Below are positions 19,398 to 28,051 of a DNA stretch of 64,000 nucleotides, in pieces; within the stretch, counting starts at the first letter, position 1; every line of letters starts with the position of its first letter. Below the pieces are notes generated by a model that made no database searches, was not told the DNA's origin, and saw only the letters and a list, made by a program, of their open reading frames with translations. Source of the DNA: Bradyrhizobium diversitatis (GTDB taxonomy: Bacteria; Pseudomonadota; Alphaproteobacteria; Rhizobiales; Xanthobacteraceae); contig NZ_JACEGD010000008.1 of the NCBI RefSeq assembly GCF_016031635.1, positions 124,001 to 188,000 on the forward strand, in the 5' to 3' direction. Position numbers and translations under genes: made by a program.

Positions 19398-20279
19398 GTG
19401 GGCGAGGTTCTCGGCGTTCTTGCCGCCGTGTTGTCGAGCGCGCTGGGCGGGACGTCCATCGGTGCCACGCGCTATCTCGTGGGGAGCATCGATCCGCTCG
19501 CGATCGGCTCGTTCCGGTTCGGCATCGGCTTTCTCCTGTTGCTGCCGCTGGCGCTGCTGCGCGGCGATCGCTGGCCGAAGCGAGGGGATTGGGGTGCCGC
19601 CGTCGCGCTCGGCATCCTGTTCTTCGCGCTGTTTCCGATCCTGTTCAACGCGTCGCTGATCTTCACGACCGCCGCACGCGGCGCGCTGGCTCTGTCGACG
19701 CTTCCGTTGCTGTCGCTCGTGATCGGGGCTGCGCTCGGCGCCGAAGCCTTGACCTGGCGCAAATCGGTCGGTGTCGTGATCGCGACCATTGGCGTTGCTG
19801 TGGCGCTTCTGTCCGATCTGACCTCAGCTCCGTCGGGCGCCTGGCGCGGCGATCTCCTGATGATAGCGGCCGCACTGTGCATGGCCCTGTACGGCATCTG
19901 GTCGAAGCCGCTGATCCGGCGCACCAGTCCGATCGCCTTTACGACCATGAGCATGGCGGCCGGCGCGGCCTGCCTCATCCTGCTCTCGTCCATCCGCGGC
20001 AGCTTTGCGCCCGTCGCGGGCTTCGGGCTGCCGCAGTGGCTGGGAGCCTTCTATCTGGGTGCCTTCGGCGCAGCGCTGACCTTCTATCTCTGGGCCTTCG
20101 CGCTGGAGCGGACGACGCCGACGCGCGTCGCGATCTCGGTGACGGTCAATCCGGTCACGGCATCGCTGGTCGGGGCCTGGCTGCTGAACGAGCCGCTGCG
20201 CTGGAATTTAGCGGCCGGCATCGTCGCGGTGTTTGCCGGGATCTGGGTCGCGACGACCGCGGGCAAAGGCGCGCGATAA
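19398..20279 (+). CDS. EamA/DMT-family transporter
   Basis: A 293-residue inner-membrane protein with about ten hydrophobic segments in two repeated EamA halves; the second half contains the usual AFGAALTFYLWAFALERTTP and SLVGAWLLNEPL. Members export amino acids or metabolites. Start is GTG at 19398, supported by CGGGAGGAATC directly before it. It is divergent from the LysR gene, its probable regulator. Confidence 0.87.
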   Translation: MGEVLGVLAAVLSSALGGTSIGATRYLVGSIDPLAIGSFRFGIGFLLLLPLALLRGDRWPKRGDWGAAVALGILFFALFPILFNASLIFTTAARGALALSTLPLLSLVIGAALGAEALTWRKSVGVVIATIGVAVALLSDLTSAPSGAWRGDLLMIAAALCMALYGIWSKPLIRRTSPIAFTTMSMAAGAACLILLSSIRGSFAPVAGFGLPQWLGAFYLGAFGAALTFYLWAFALERTTPTRVAISVTVNPVTASLVGAWLLNEPLRWNLAAGIVAVFAGIWVATTAGKGAR

Positions 20280-20294
20280 GCAAGCCTGAGGTCT

Positions 20295-20561
20295 TCATGA
20301 AGCGGATCGCTGAGGCTCCTCAATCGACCGCAGCGTGACCGACTTGATGCCATAGTGCATGTGACTGTAGCGCTTGACGTACTCCCAAGCGCTTTGCCTC
20401 GCTCCTATCAGACCCGTGAAGCGGAAATTGAGAGGTCGACCACTGATCTTCACCAGCCAATACCAGTCCTCCTGCTCGACGGTGATAGGAGCCTGCTCTG
20501 GCGCCTCGACGGCGGGACGCAGGAACCACTTGTCGTCCTTGGCTTCCCAATAGAACTCCAT
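20295..20561 (-). CDS. small hypothetical protein
   Basis: An 88-residue protein beginning MEFYWEAKDDKWFLRPAVE, rich in aromatic residues (five Trp) with no signal or membrane span. ATG 20561 is preceded by GAGGAGAGCTTG, a good ribosome binding site. I recognise no family. The frame continues upstream into the remnant of a GFA-type gene, so this ORF may have been formed or fused there. It converges with the EamA gene 15 bases away and lies downstream of the SDR genes. Confidence 0.6.
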   Translation of the reverse strand: MEFYWEAKDDKWFLRPAVEAPEQAPITVEQEDWYWLVKISGRPLNFRFTGLIGARQSAWEYVKRYSHMHYGIKSVTLRSIEEPQRSAS

Positions 20562-20569
20562 CAAGCTCT

Positions 20570-20652
20570 CCTCATCGCAGTGGAAGATGCGGACGTTGAG
20601 TCCTCCGCCTCGAACCGCACGCGCCGCACAGGCATCCGCCTTCCCGAATCAT
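20570..20652 (-). pseudogene. remnant of a GFA-family gene 5' end
   Basis: Nine bases after the SDR stop, with GGAGCGCC before it, ATG 20652 opens MIREGGCLCGA, the usual start of glutathione-dependent formaldehyde-activating (GFA) family proteins with their zinc-binding CxC. The next family blocks occur in other frames: VRFEAED in the +1 frame and LNVRIFHCDEES in the third frame. The original frame stops at 20572. Two small indels within about 45 bases therefore break it, and the rest of the gene is absent. Family recognition is from short motifs only. Confidence 0.5.
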
Positions 20653-20660
20653 GGCGCTCC

Positions 20661-21407
20661 TCAATAGGTCGCGCGTCCGCCAGAGATGTCGAACACCGCG
20701 CCGGTCGAGAACGCGCAATCCTCGGATGCGAGCCAGGCCACCATCGCGGCGAGCTCTTCCACCAGCACGAACCGTCCCTTCGGAATCTTCGACAGCATGA
20801 AGTCGATATGCTGCTGCGTCATCTGGTCGAAGATCGCGGTCTTCGCCGCTGCCGGCGTCACCGCGTTGACGAGGATGTCGTGGCCGGCGAGCTCTTTGCC
20901 GAGCGATTTCGTCAGCGCGATCAGTCCGGCCTTGGACGCCGAATAATGCGCCGCGTTCGGATTGCCTTCCTTGCCGGCGATCGAGGCGATGTTCACGATG
21001 CGCCCGTATTTCCGCTCGAGCATCGCCGGCACGATAGCCTTGCTCACGATGAAGGGACCGTCGAGGTTGATGCGCAGCACCTTGCGCCATTCCTCCAGAT
21101 CAGTCTCCCAGACCGGCTTGTTGATTCCGGCAATGCCGGCATTGTTGACGAGAATGTCGATCCTGCCGAAGGCGGCCAGCGTGGCATCGCGCGCCTGCTC
21201 GACGGCCGCGGTGTCGGTGACGTCGACCTTGAAGACTTTCGTTTCGCCGCCAATCTCTTTTGCCGTCTTCTCGGCGAGTGCAGCGTCGAAATCCCAGATC
21301 GCGACCTTGGCGCCGGAGGCGACGAAGCGTTCGGTGATGGCGCGGCCAAAGCCCTGCGCGCCGCCCGTGACGATGGCGATGCGGCCGTTGAGATCGATCT
21401 TGTTCAT
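20661..21407 (-). CDS. SDR-family oxidoreductase (FabG-like)
   Basis: A 248-residue classical short-chain dehydrogenase: TGGAQGFG cofactor motif (14-21), an acidic residue after strand 2 (D39), which favours NAD(H), NNAG (88-91), and the catalytic S142, Y155 and K159 (YSASK). It lies last in the minus-strand run LacI - dehydratase - SDR - SDR, so it probably oxidises a sugar, polyol or sugar acid feeding the dehydratase. The exact substrate cannot be read from sequence. It starts 18 bases after the stop of the SDR gene upstream. Confidence 0.87.
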   Translation of the reverse strand: MNKIDLNGRIAIVTGGAQGFGRAITERFVASGAKVAIWDFDAALAEKTAKEIGGETKVFKVDVTDTAAVEQARDATLAAFGRIDILVNNAGIAGINKPVWETDLEEWRKVLRINLDGPFIVSKAIVPAMLERKYGRIVNIASIAGKEGNPNAAHYSASKAGLIALTKSLGKELAGHDILVNAVTPAAAKTAIFDQMTQQHIDFMLSKIPKGRFVLVEELAAMVAWLASEDCAFSTGAVFDISGGRATY

Positions 21408-21425
21408 GAGATCTGCTCCCGAGCG

Positions 21426-22157
21426 TCAGAGCATGTATCCGCCGTCGACGACCAGATCGACGCCGGTGGTGAAGGCGCTCTCGTCGCTGCCGAGATAGAC
21501 CGCCATGGATGCGATCTCCTCGGCGGTGCCGAGCCGGCCCATCTTCTGGCGGGAGATGAACATCTCCTTGCCCTGCGGTCCTTGCGCGGCGGCGCGGTCG
21601 AGCATCGAGGGGGTCTCGACGGTACCGGGGCAGATCGAGTTGCAGCGGATGCCCTTGGTGATGAAGTCGAGCGCGACCGCGCGCGTCAGCAGCGATACCG
21701 CCGCTTTCGACGCGCTGTAGACATAGCGATTGGCCGGCGGCCGCAGCGCCGCGCAGGACGAGATGTTGACGATGCTGCCGCCGCCGCCCGCGAGCATGTC
21801 GGGCAGGAACGCCTTGATGGTCCGGTGCATCGATTTGACGTTGAGGTCGAACGAAAAGTCGAAATCCTCTTCCGAGCATTCCAGGATGGTGCCGTGGTGC
21901 ACGAATCCCGCCGCATTGAGCAGAACGTCGATCTTGCCGACGCGCTTGGCAAAGGCGTTGACGTCGGCGGTGTTGCGGACGTCGAGCCTGGCGACCTCGG
22001 CGATGCCTTCCTTGGTCAGGCTCGCGATTCCGGGCTCGTTGATGTCGGTGGCGATCACGGTTGCGCCTTCGCGCGCGAATGCGATGGCGCATGCGCGCCC
22101 GATGCCTGCCGCAGCAGCCGTGATGACGGCGCGCTTGCCCTTGAGGCGGTCTGCCAT
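21426..22157 (-). CDS. SDR-family dehydrogenase, 2-keto-3-deoxy-L-fuconate dehydrogenase-like
   Basis: A 243-residue short-chain dehydrogenase with TAAAAGIG (13-20), D38 after strand 2 (NAD preference), NAAG (81-84) and Y147/K151 (YSASK). The start MADRLKGKRAVITAAAAGIG and the NISSCAALRPPANRYVYS block resemble the DHRS6/2-keto-3-deoxy-L-fuconate dehydrogenase group. In sugar-acid loci such enzymes oxidise the 2-keto-3-deoxy product of the dehydratase or a related hydroxy acid. ATG 22157 is chosen for the GGAGAACAAC upstream; the longer open frame runs through a palindromic repeat and is not used. Confidence 0.82.
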   Translation of the reverse strand: MADRLKGKRAVITAAAAGIGRACAIAFAREGATVIATDINEPGIASLTKEGIAEVARLDVRNTADVNAFAKRVGKIDVLLNAAGFVHHGTILECSEEDFDFSFDLNVKSMHRTIKAFLPDMLAGGGGSIVNISSCAALRPPANRYVYSASKAAVSLLTRAVALDFITKGIRCNSICPGTVETPSMLDRAAAQGPQGKEMFISRQKMGRLGTAEEIASMAVYLGSDESAFTTGVDLVVDGGYML

Positions 22158-22182
22158 GTTGTTCTCCTTTGAATTGTCTCTC

Positions 22183-22281
22183 GTCATTCCGGGGCGCGAC
22201 GCAATCGCGAGCCCGGAATCCATAACCACGATCGGGAATATGGATTCCGGGTCTGCGCCTTGCGGCGCATCCCGGAATGAC
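22183..22281. repeat. palindromic intergenic element, GTCATTCCGGGG family, copy 1
   Basis: The ends GTCATTCCGGGGCGCG and GCGCATCCCGGAATGAC pair with each other, with an inner pair GGAATCCAT / ATGGATTCC, giving a long cruciform or RNA hairpin. It lies between the dehydratase and SDR genes. Closely similar copies are at 35561-35659 and 37178-37257. Confidence 0.85.
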
Positions 22282-22289
22282 AATCTTTC

Positions 22290-24119
22290 CTAGTGGTTAT
22301 CCCGCGCCACGCCAAACGTGCCGGCGACGTTCTGATAACGCGTGGCAAGCTCCATGCAGGCACCCGTCGACTGCTGGCCGACGGTGTTGCGGTAGATCTC
22401 CTGCCAGGGCGTCTGGTTCGGCGGATGCTTGAAGCCGCCATTGGCCCTGAGCTCGGCGTGGCGCTTCTTCAACTCCTCGTCCGAGATCATGATGTTGGCG
22501 CTGCCCTTGTTGAGGTCGATACGCACCTTGTCTCCGGTCTTCAGGATCGCAAGACCGCCATTGGCGGCGGCTTCCGGCGAAGCATTGAGGATGGAGGGCG
22601 AGCCCGAGGTGCCGGACTGGCGGCCGTCGCCGATGCAGGGCAGGGACAGGATGCCGCGTTTGATCAATGCTGCCGGCGGCTGCATGTTCACGACCTCGGC
22701 GCCGCCGGGGTAGCCGATCGGACCGGTGCCACGGATGAACAGCACGCAGCGCTCGTCGATGTCGAGCGAGGGATCGTCGATCCGCTCGTGGTAATCCTCC
22801 GGCCCTTCGAACACGATGGCGCGGCCTTCGAAGGCATTGAGGTCCTTCGGATTGCTGAGATAGCGGTCGCGAAATTCCTTGGAGATCACCGACGTCTTCA
22901 TGATCGCGGAATCGAACAGATTGCCCTTCAGCACCAGGAAGCCGGCATCCTTCACCAGCGGCTTGTCGTAAGCCCAGATCACGTCGTTGTCGGGCGCCGG
23001 CGCATCCTTGCAGTTCTCGCCGATGCCGCGGCCGTTGACCGTGACTGCATCCTCATGGATGCGCTTGTGCTTCATCAACTCGCGCACCACCGCCGGCACG
23101 CCGCCGGCGCGGTGGAATTCCTCGCCGAGATAGAAGCCGGCCGGCTGCATGTTGACGAGCAGGGGCACGTCGTGGCCGACTTTCTGCCAGTCCTCGATCG
23201 AGAGCTCGACGCCGATGTGGCGGGCCAGGGCGTTGATGTGGATCGGCGCGTTGGTCGAGCCGCCGATGGCCGAGTTGATCACGATGCAGTTTTCGAACGC
23301 CTTGCGGGTCAGGATGTCCGAGGGCTTCAGGTCTTCCCAGACCATCTCGACGATGCGTTTTCCGGTCTCGTAGGCGATCTGGCCGCGCTCGCGATAGGGG
23401 GCGGGGATCGCCGCGCAGCCCGGCAGCGAGAAGCCGAGCGCTTCGGCAAGCCCGTTCATGGTCGAGGCGGTGCCCATCGTGTTGCAATGGCCGACTGAGG
23501 GCGCCGAGGAGGCCACGATCTCCATGAACTCTTCATAGTCGATCTCGCCGGCCGCGAGCCGCTCGCGCGATTTCCATACGATGGTGCCGGAGCCGGTGCG
23601 CTCGCCATTGTGCCAGCCGTTCAGCATCGGTCCGCCCGACAGCACGATCGCGGGCAGGTTCACGGTGGCCGCCGCCATCATGCAGGCCGGCGTGGTCTTG
23701 TCGCAGCCGGTGGTGAGCACGACGCCGTCGAGCGGATAGCCGTAGAGGACCTCGACCAGGCCGAGATAGGCGAGGTTGCGGTCGAGCGCCGCGGTCGGGC
23801 GCTTGCCGGTCTCCTGGATCGGGTGGGTCGGGAATTCCATCGCGATGCCGCCGGCTTCGCGGATGCCCTCGCGGACGCGATGGGCGAGCTCGATGTGGTG
23901 GCGGTTGCAGGGAGAGAGATCGTTGCCGGTCTGGGCGATGCCGATGATCGGCTTGCCCGACTGCAACTCGGCACGGGTAAGGCCGTAGTTCAGGTACCGC
24001 TCCATGTAGAGCGCGGTCATGCCCGGATTGTGCGGGTTGTTGAACCATTCCTGCGAGCGAAGGTGGCGGCGAGAACCGTTGCTGCCGGCGGCATGCCCAT
24101 TGGTTGGTTTCTTTGTCAT
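22290..24119 (-). CDS. IlvD/Edd-family aldonate dehydratase (xylonate/arabinonate/gluconate type)
   Basis: A 609-residue iron-sulfur dehydratase converting a sugar acid to its 2-keto-3-deoxy form. The cluster cysteines are C71 (SPCNRHH), C139 ([11 protein letters not shown]) and C212 ([11 protein letters not shown]); their spacing of 68 and 73 equals that I recall for Rhizobium L-arabinonate dehydratase (C59, C127, C200), and overall it resembles Caulobacter D-xylonate dehydratase. It is therefore a sugar-acid enzyme rather than IlvD or Edd. Start ATG 24119 has CAGGAGAAACCA before it. A LacI-type operator lies 140 bases upstream. The exact sugar acid is not determined. Confidence 0.88.
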   Translation of the reverse strand: MTKKPTNGHAAGSNGSRRHLRSQEWFNNPHNPGMTALYMERYLNYGLTRAELQSGKPIIGIAQTGNDLSPCNRHHIELAHRVREGIREAGGIAMEFPTHPIQETGKRPTAALDRNLAYLGLVEVLYGYPLDGVVLTTGCDKTTPACMMAAATVNLPAIVLSGGPMLNGWHNGERTGSGTIVWKSRERLAAGEIDYEEFMEIVASSAPSVGHCNTMGTASTMNGLAEALGFSLPGCAAIPAPYRERGQIAYETGKRIVEMVWEDLKPSDILTRKAFENCIVINSAIGGSTNAPIHINALARHIGVELSIEDWQKVGHDVPLLVNMQPAGFYLGEEFHRAGGVPAVVRELMKHKRIHEDAVTVNGRGIGENCKDAPAPDNDVIWAYDKPLVKDAGFLVLKGNLFDSAIMKTSVISKEFRDRYLSNPKDLNAFEGRAIVFEGPEDYHERIDDPSLDIDERCVLFIRGTGPIGYPGGAEVVNMQPPAALIKRGILSLPCIGDGRQSGTSGSPSILNASPEAAANGGLAILKTGDKVRIDLNKGSANIMISDEELKKRHAELRANGGFKHPPNQTPWQEIYRNTVGQQSTGACMELATRYQNVAGTFGVARDNH

Positions 24120-24243
24120 TGGTTTCTCCTGCAATGCAAACGCGCTGGCGTCCGTCTCATGGTGTCGGCATGTGCGATGCCCAACGGCGCGAGCGATGAT
24201 CTGCCTTCCCGGCTGGCGGGTCGTTTCCTCACGAGTCCGAATA

Positions 24244-25344
24244 CTAGTCGTGGCTACTTGGTAACGCTATCATTTTGTTCACCGCGCCCGCGCCGGAAAC
24301 GACTGGCCTGCTGTCCGAACGTCGTGCCAACGAGCTTTGACGCTCGATCACCTTGAAGCCGAGATCGAGCACCGGCTGCTCCGGGCGCCGCCCTTCGATC
24401 GCGTTGATCAGCATGGTGGCGGCCGTCTTTCCCATCTCGTAGCGGTTGGTGCGGATGCTGGTGAGGGTGGGGACGGCGGAGGCCATGAATTCGAGGTCGT
24501 TGAAGCCGACGATCGCGATCTGCCCGGGGACTGCGATCTCCCGGCGCCGGGATTCGAACAGCACGCCGAGCGCGAGGTCGTCATTGGCGCAGAACACCGC
24601 ATCGATGTCGGGCTCCCGCGCCAGGAGATCGGTGAACAGGGCTCCGCCGAGCGTCACCGAAGTCGGCGTGGCCGTCGTGACGACGAGGCGCTGCTCGAAC
24701 AGTCCGGCGTCCTCCATGGCCGAGACATATCCGTCCAGCCGCCGCTGCACCCGCGGGTCCATGCGCGCACCGACGAAGCCGATCCTGCGGTGACCTTGCT
24801 CGAACAGGTGCGCAACCGCCGCGCGGGCTGCATCATAGTGCGAAAAGCCGATCATCATGTCGACCGGATCCGGCCCGATCTCCATGATCTGCACGATCGG
24901 GCAGTCCGCGGCCTCCAGCATCGCGCGGGACTCGGCGGTCTGGTCGATGCCGGTGACGATCAGCCCGGCCGGCTTCTGCGCCAGAAACAGGCGCAGCAAC
25001 TTCTCTTCCTGGAGAATGCTGTAGCGCGTGTTGGACAACTGGATCGAGTAACGGCTGCCCTCTGACGCGTCATAGATGCCGCGCAGCACGTCCGAGAACA
25101 CGTTATTGGTGAGGGAGGGGATCAATACACCGATGACTTCGGTGCGTTGCGAGGCCAGTGCGCGTGCGGCAAGGTTGGGCACATAGCCGAGCTCCTTGGC
25201 GGCGCTCTCGACCCGCGTCCGCTTGGCAACCGACAGGGCCTCCGGATTGCGGAAGAAGCGGGACGCGGTAATCGGGCTGACGCCGGCGAGCTCGGCGACT
25301 TCGGCCAGCCGGATTTTGCCTGACTTGGTGCGTTTTCGACCCAT
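24244..25344 (-). CDS. LacI-family regulator of the sugar-acid locus
   Basis: A 366-residue repressor with the LacI helix-turn-helix and hinge at the start ([21 protein letters not shown], then [13 protein letters not shown]) and a periplasmic-binding-protein-like effector domain ([22 protein letters not shown]). It is divergent from the ABC transporter and in line with the dehydratase. Two 14-base operators of one sequence type lie before both arms, one of them also over its own promoter region, so it likely represses both and itself. The effector should be an intermediate of the pathway. Confidence 0.9.
   Translation of the reverse strand: MGRKRTKSGKIRLAEVAELAGVSPITASRFFRNPEALSVAKRTRVESAAKELGYVPNLAARALASQRTEVIGVLIPSLTNNVFSDVLRGIYDASEGSRYSIQLSNTRYSILQEEKLLRLFLAQKPAGLIVTGIDQTAESRAMLEAADCPIVQIMEIGPDPVDMMIGFSHYDAARAAVAHLFEQGHRRIGFVGARMDPRVQRRLDGYVSAMEDAGLFEQRLVVTTATPTSVTLGGALFTDLLAREPDIDAVFCANDDLALGVLFESRRREIAVPGQIAIVGFNDLEFMASAVPTLTSIRTNRYEMGKTAATMLINAIEGRRPEQPVLDLGFKVIERQSSLARRSDSRPVVSGAGAVNKMIALPSSHD
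24259..24272 (-). promoter_or_regulatory. LacI-type operator before the dehydratase gene
   Basis: The minus strand reads TGATAGCGTTACCA, differing at only two of 14 positions from the site at 25387-25400. It lies inside the last codons of the lacI-family gene, about 140 bases before the dehydratase start, so the dehydratase arm likely has its own regulated promoter. Confidence 0.6.
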
Positions 25345-25386
25345 TTGCTGCTCTTAACACAGTCAGTCCTGCAAACAAAGGAACGT

Positions 25387-25400
25387 TGACAGCGCTACCA
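25387..25400 (+). promoter_or_regulatory. LacI-type operator in the divergent promoter region
   Basis: TGACAGCGCTACCA is an imperfect palindrome with the central AGCGCT usual for LacI-family sites. It sits 43 bases before the regulator start on one side and just upstream of a -35 candidate for the transporter on the other. Confidence 0.62.
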
Positions 25401-25422
25401 GCAACGACTAACCAAAGACAAA

Positions 25423-25451
25423 TTGCCAAAACCGCACAAACTACCGACAAT
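25423..25451 (+). promoter_or_regulatory. probable promoter of the ABC sugar transporter operon
   Basis: TTGCCA (25423-25428) and GACAAT (25446-25451) are 17 bases apart and match the sigma-70 boxes at five and four of six positions. The operator at 25387-25400 lies 22 bases upstream of the -35 box. A leader of roughly 90 bases precedes the first gene, whose own ribosome binding site is GAGGAGGGAGCTAG. Confidence 0.45.
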
Positions 25452-25545
25452 GTCGCCCGCTAAGATCGGGCTTCGTTCGGTGAAGTCTGAAAAACAAGAC
25501 GGTCGCGGCGCGAGAGGCGTCGTGGACTTTCGAGGAGGGAGCTAG

Positions 25546-26613
25546 ATGTCGTCTGTGCAAATCCGCGACGTGCGGAAATCGTTCGGCAATTTTGAAGTCC
25601 TGCACGGCGTGACGATTCCGATCGAGGATGGCCAGTTCGTCGTCCTGGTTGGCCCCTCCGGCTGCGGCAAGTCAACGCTTTTGCGCATGCTCGCCGGTCT
25701 CGAGAACATCACCTCCGGCACGATCTCGATCGGCGACCGCGTCGTCAACAATGTCCAGCCCAAGGAGCGGGACATTGCGATGGTGTTCCAGAACTACGCG
25801 CTCTATCCGCACATGACGGTGGCCGAGAACATGGGCTTCTCGCTGAAGCTGCGCAATGCCGGCTCGGACGAGATCAACAAGCGCGTCAAGCGCGCCGCCG
25901 AGATCCTCGCGCTGTCGCCGCTGCTCGACCGCTACCCGCGCCAGCTTTCCGGCGGCCAGCGCCAGCGCGTCGCCATGGGCCGCGCCATCGTGCGCGATCC
26001 GCAGGTCTTCCTGTTCGACGAGCCGCTGTCGAATCTGGATGCCAAGCTGCGCGTCGCGATGCGCACCGAGATCAAGGAGCTGCACCAGCGGCTGAAGACC
26101 ACGACCGTCTACGTCACCCACGACCAGATCGAGGCGATGACCATGGCCGACAAGATCGTCGTCATGCATGACGGCATCGTCGAGCAGATGGGCACGCCGC
26201 TCGAGCTCTACGACAAGCCCGACAACCAGTTCGTCGCGGGCTTCATCGGCTCGCCCGCGATGAACTTCCTCAAGGGTCATGTTCGCGTCAACGGCGTTGC
26301 CACCTTCGAGGGACCGAACGGCGTCAAGCTGCCGCTCAAGACCGCGCCGGCGGGCTCCGACGGCCGGCCCGCAGTCTACGGCGTGCGGCCGGAGCACTTC
26401 ACCATCGCCGATGACGGCGCCGAGGCAGAGATCATCGTGGTCGAGCCGACCGGCTCGGAGACGCAAGTGTTCGCCAAGGTCGGCGGCGAGCAGGTCGTCG
26501 CGGTCTTCCGCGAGCGTCACCAGTTCAACCCGGGCGACAAGGTGCGGCTGAAGCCCGACCCGTCACTGGTTCATCTGTTCGACGATGCGACAGGCAAACG
26601 CATGAACGCCTAG
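25546..26613 (+). CDS. ABC sugar transporter ATPase (UgpC/MsmK type)
   Basis: A 355-residue ATPase: Walker A GPSGCGKST (36-44), Q-loop Q82, signature LSGGQ (134-138), Walker B VFLFDEP (catalytic E159), switch H192, then a TOBE domain (about 240-355) usual for the CUT1 carbohydrate importer group. It powers the importer encoded by the next three genes. It is first in the operon, 201 bases from the divergent regulator. Confidence 0.93.
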   Translation: MSSVQIRDVRKSFGNFEVLHGVTIPIEDGQFVVLVGPSGCGKSTLLRMLAGLENITSGTISIGDRVVNNVQPKERDIAMVFQNYALYPHMTVAENMGFSLKLRNAGSDEINKRVKRAAEILALSPLLDRYPRQLSGGQRQRVAMGRAIVRDPQVFLFDEPLSNLDAKLRVAMRTEIKELHQRLKTTTVYVTHDQIEAMTMADKIVVMHDGIVEQMGTPLELYDKPDNQFVAGFIGSPAMNFLKGHVRVNGVATFEGPNGVKLPLKTAPAGSDGRPAVYGVRPEHFTIADDGAEAEIIVVEPTGSETQVFAKVGGEQVVAVFRERHQFNPGDKVRLKPDPSLVHLFDDATGKRMNA

Positions 26614-26667
26614 CGCATCAGACCACGAAGCATAAGACGACAAAAAAAGCATCACAGGGAGGATAAC

Positions 26668-27987
26668 ATGCAAGACTTTACCCGCCGGACTCTGCTTCAG
26701 GGCGGAACGGCACTGGCTGCGACCGGCATGCTGACCGGGCCGGCGCTGTTCGACTTCGCCAAGGCCTGGGCGCAGAGCGCGCCCTGGAAGGCCGAGCCCG
26801 GCGCCAAGCTGACCGTGATGCGCTGGAAGCGCTTCGTGCCGGCCGAGGACGATGCATTCAACGCGATGGTGGCTGCGTTCAAGGCTGCCACCGGCACCGA
26901 GATGAACGTGTTCAGCGAATCCTTCGAGGACGTGCAGCCGAAGGCCTCGGTCGCGGCCAATACCGGCTCCGGGCTCGATCTTGCCTGGGGCTTGCACACG
27001 CTGCCGCAGCTCTTCCCCACCAAAGTGCTGAAGATGAACGACGTCGCCGATTATCTCGGCAAGAAATATGGCGGCTGGACCGATGCGGCCGCCAAGACCT
27101 GCAAGCTCGGCAACGACTGGCTCGGCATTCCCGTCGCGACCAACGGCGGCTACATGAACTACCGCAAATCGGCGCTCGACAAGGCTGGCTTCAAGGAATT
27201 CCCGAAGGATTTCCCCGGCTTCCTCGAAATGTGCAAGGCCCTGAAGGCCAACAACACGCCGGCCGGCTTCGCACTTGGGCATGCATCGGGCGACGGCAAT
27301 TCCTGGCTGCACTGGGTGCTGTGGGGGCACGGGGCCTACACGGTCGACCAGAACGACAAGATCATCATCAATTCGCCGGAGACGGCGAAGGCGCTGGAGT
27401 ATTGCAAGGCGCTGTATGAGAGCTTCATCCCGGGCACGGCATCCTGGAACGACTCCTCCAACAACAAGGCATTCCTCGCCGGAGAGCTCTATTGCACGGC
27501 GAACGGCATCTCGATCTACGTGGCCGCCAAAACCGACGCGAGCAAGAAAGAGCTTGCCGCGGACACCTATCACGCGCTCTGGCCGGTCGGTCCGGTCGGC
27601 AAGCCGACGGAACTGCAGCTCGCGCTGCCGATCCTCGCCTTCAACTTCACCAAATATCCGAACGCGGCGAAGGCCTTCGTCGCCTTCATGCTGGAGAAGG
27701 AGAACTACGAGAAGTGGCTGGATGGCGCGCAGGGCTACCTGACCCAGACCTTGAACGCCTATGAGACGGCGCCGATCTGGACGGCGGATCCCAAGAACAC
27801 CGTCTTCTCGCAGGCCTCCAAGCGCACGCTGCCGGCGTCCGGTATCGGTACGGTCGGCGAGAAGGCGGCGACCGCAATCGCCGATTTCATCGTCGTCGAC
27901 ATGTTCGCCAACTACTGCACCGGCGCCAAGGATACGAAGGGCGCGATGGCGGATGCCGAGCGCCAGCTGAAGCGCATCTATCGCTGA
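26668..27987 (+). CDS. ABC sugar transporter substrate-binding protein (Tat signal)
   Basis: A 439-residue family-1 extracellular binding protein (CUT1). The N-terminus FTRRTLLQGG is a twin-arginine export motif, followed by a hydrophobic stretch and AKAWAQSAPW, the likely cleavage area, so it is exported folded to the periplasm. Strong ribosome binding site (GGGAGGATAAC). A perfect hairpin follows the stop. The ligand is probably a sugar or sugar acid used by the adjacent enzymes. Confidence 0.9.
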   Translation: MQDFTRRTLLQGGTALAATGMLTGPALFDFAKAWAQSAPWKAEPGAKLTVMRWKRFVPAEDDAFNAMVAAFKAATGTEMNVFSESFEDVQPKASVAANTGSGLDLAWGLHTLPQLFPTKVLKMNDVADYLGKKYGGWTDAAAKTCKLGNDWLGIPVATNGGYMNYRKSALDKAGFKEFPKDFPGFLEMCKALKANNTPAGFALGHASGDGNSWLHWVLWGHGAYTVDQNDKIIINSPETAKALEYCKALYESFIPGTASWNDSSNNKAFLAGELYCTANGISIYVAAKTDASKKELAADTYHALWPVGPVGKPTELQLALPILAFNFTKYPNAAKAFVAFMLEKENYEKWLDGAQGYLTQTLNAYETAPIWTADPKNTVFSQASKRTLPASGIGTVGEKAATAIADFIVVDMFANYCTGAKDTKGAMADAERQLKRIYR

Positions 27988-27997
27988 CGGTCACGGG

Positions 27998-28021
27998 GCG
28001 GGCGGCCCTTCGGCCGCCCGC
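27998..28021 (+). terminator. hairpin between binding-protein and permease genes
   Basis: GCGGGCGGCC - CTTC - GGCCGCCCGC forms a perfect 10-base-pair stem with a four-base loop. No T-run follows, so it is more likely a partial terminator or a 3' stabiliser of the binding-protein mRNA than a full stop; such elements commonly give excess binding protein. Confidence 0.6.
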
Positions 28022-28051
28022 TCGTCAACATTTCGATCAGGGATATCGGGC

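Noticed and set aside
27998-28021. Full intrinsic terminator after the binding-protein gene
   Set aside because: No T-run follows and the permease genes of the same transporter come directly after, so a complete stop would split the system.
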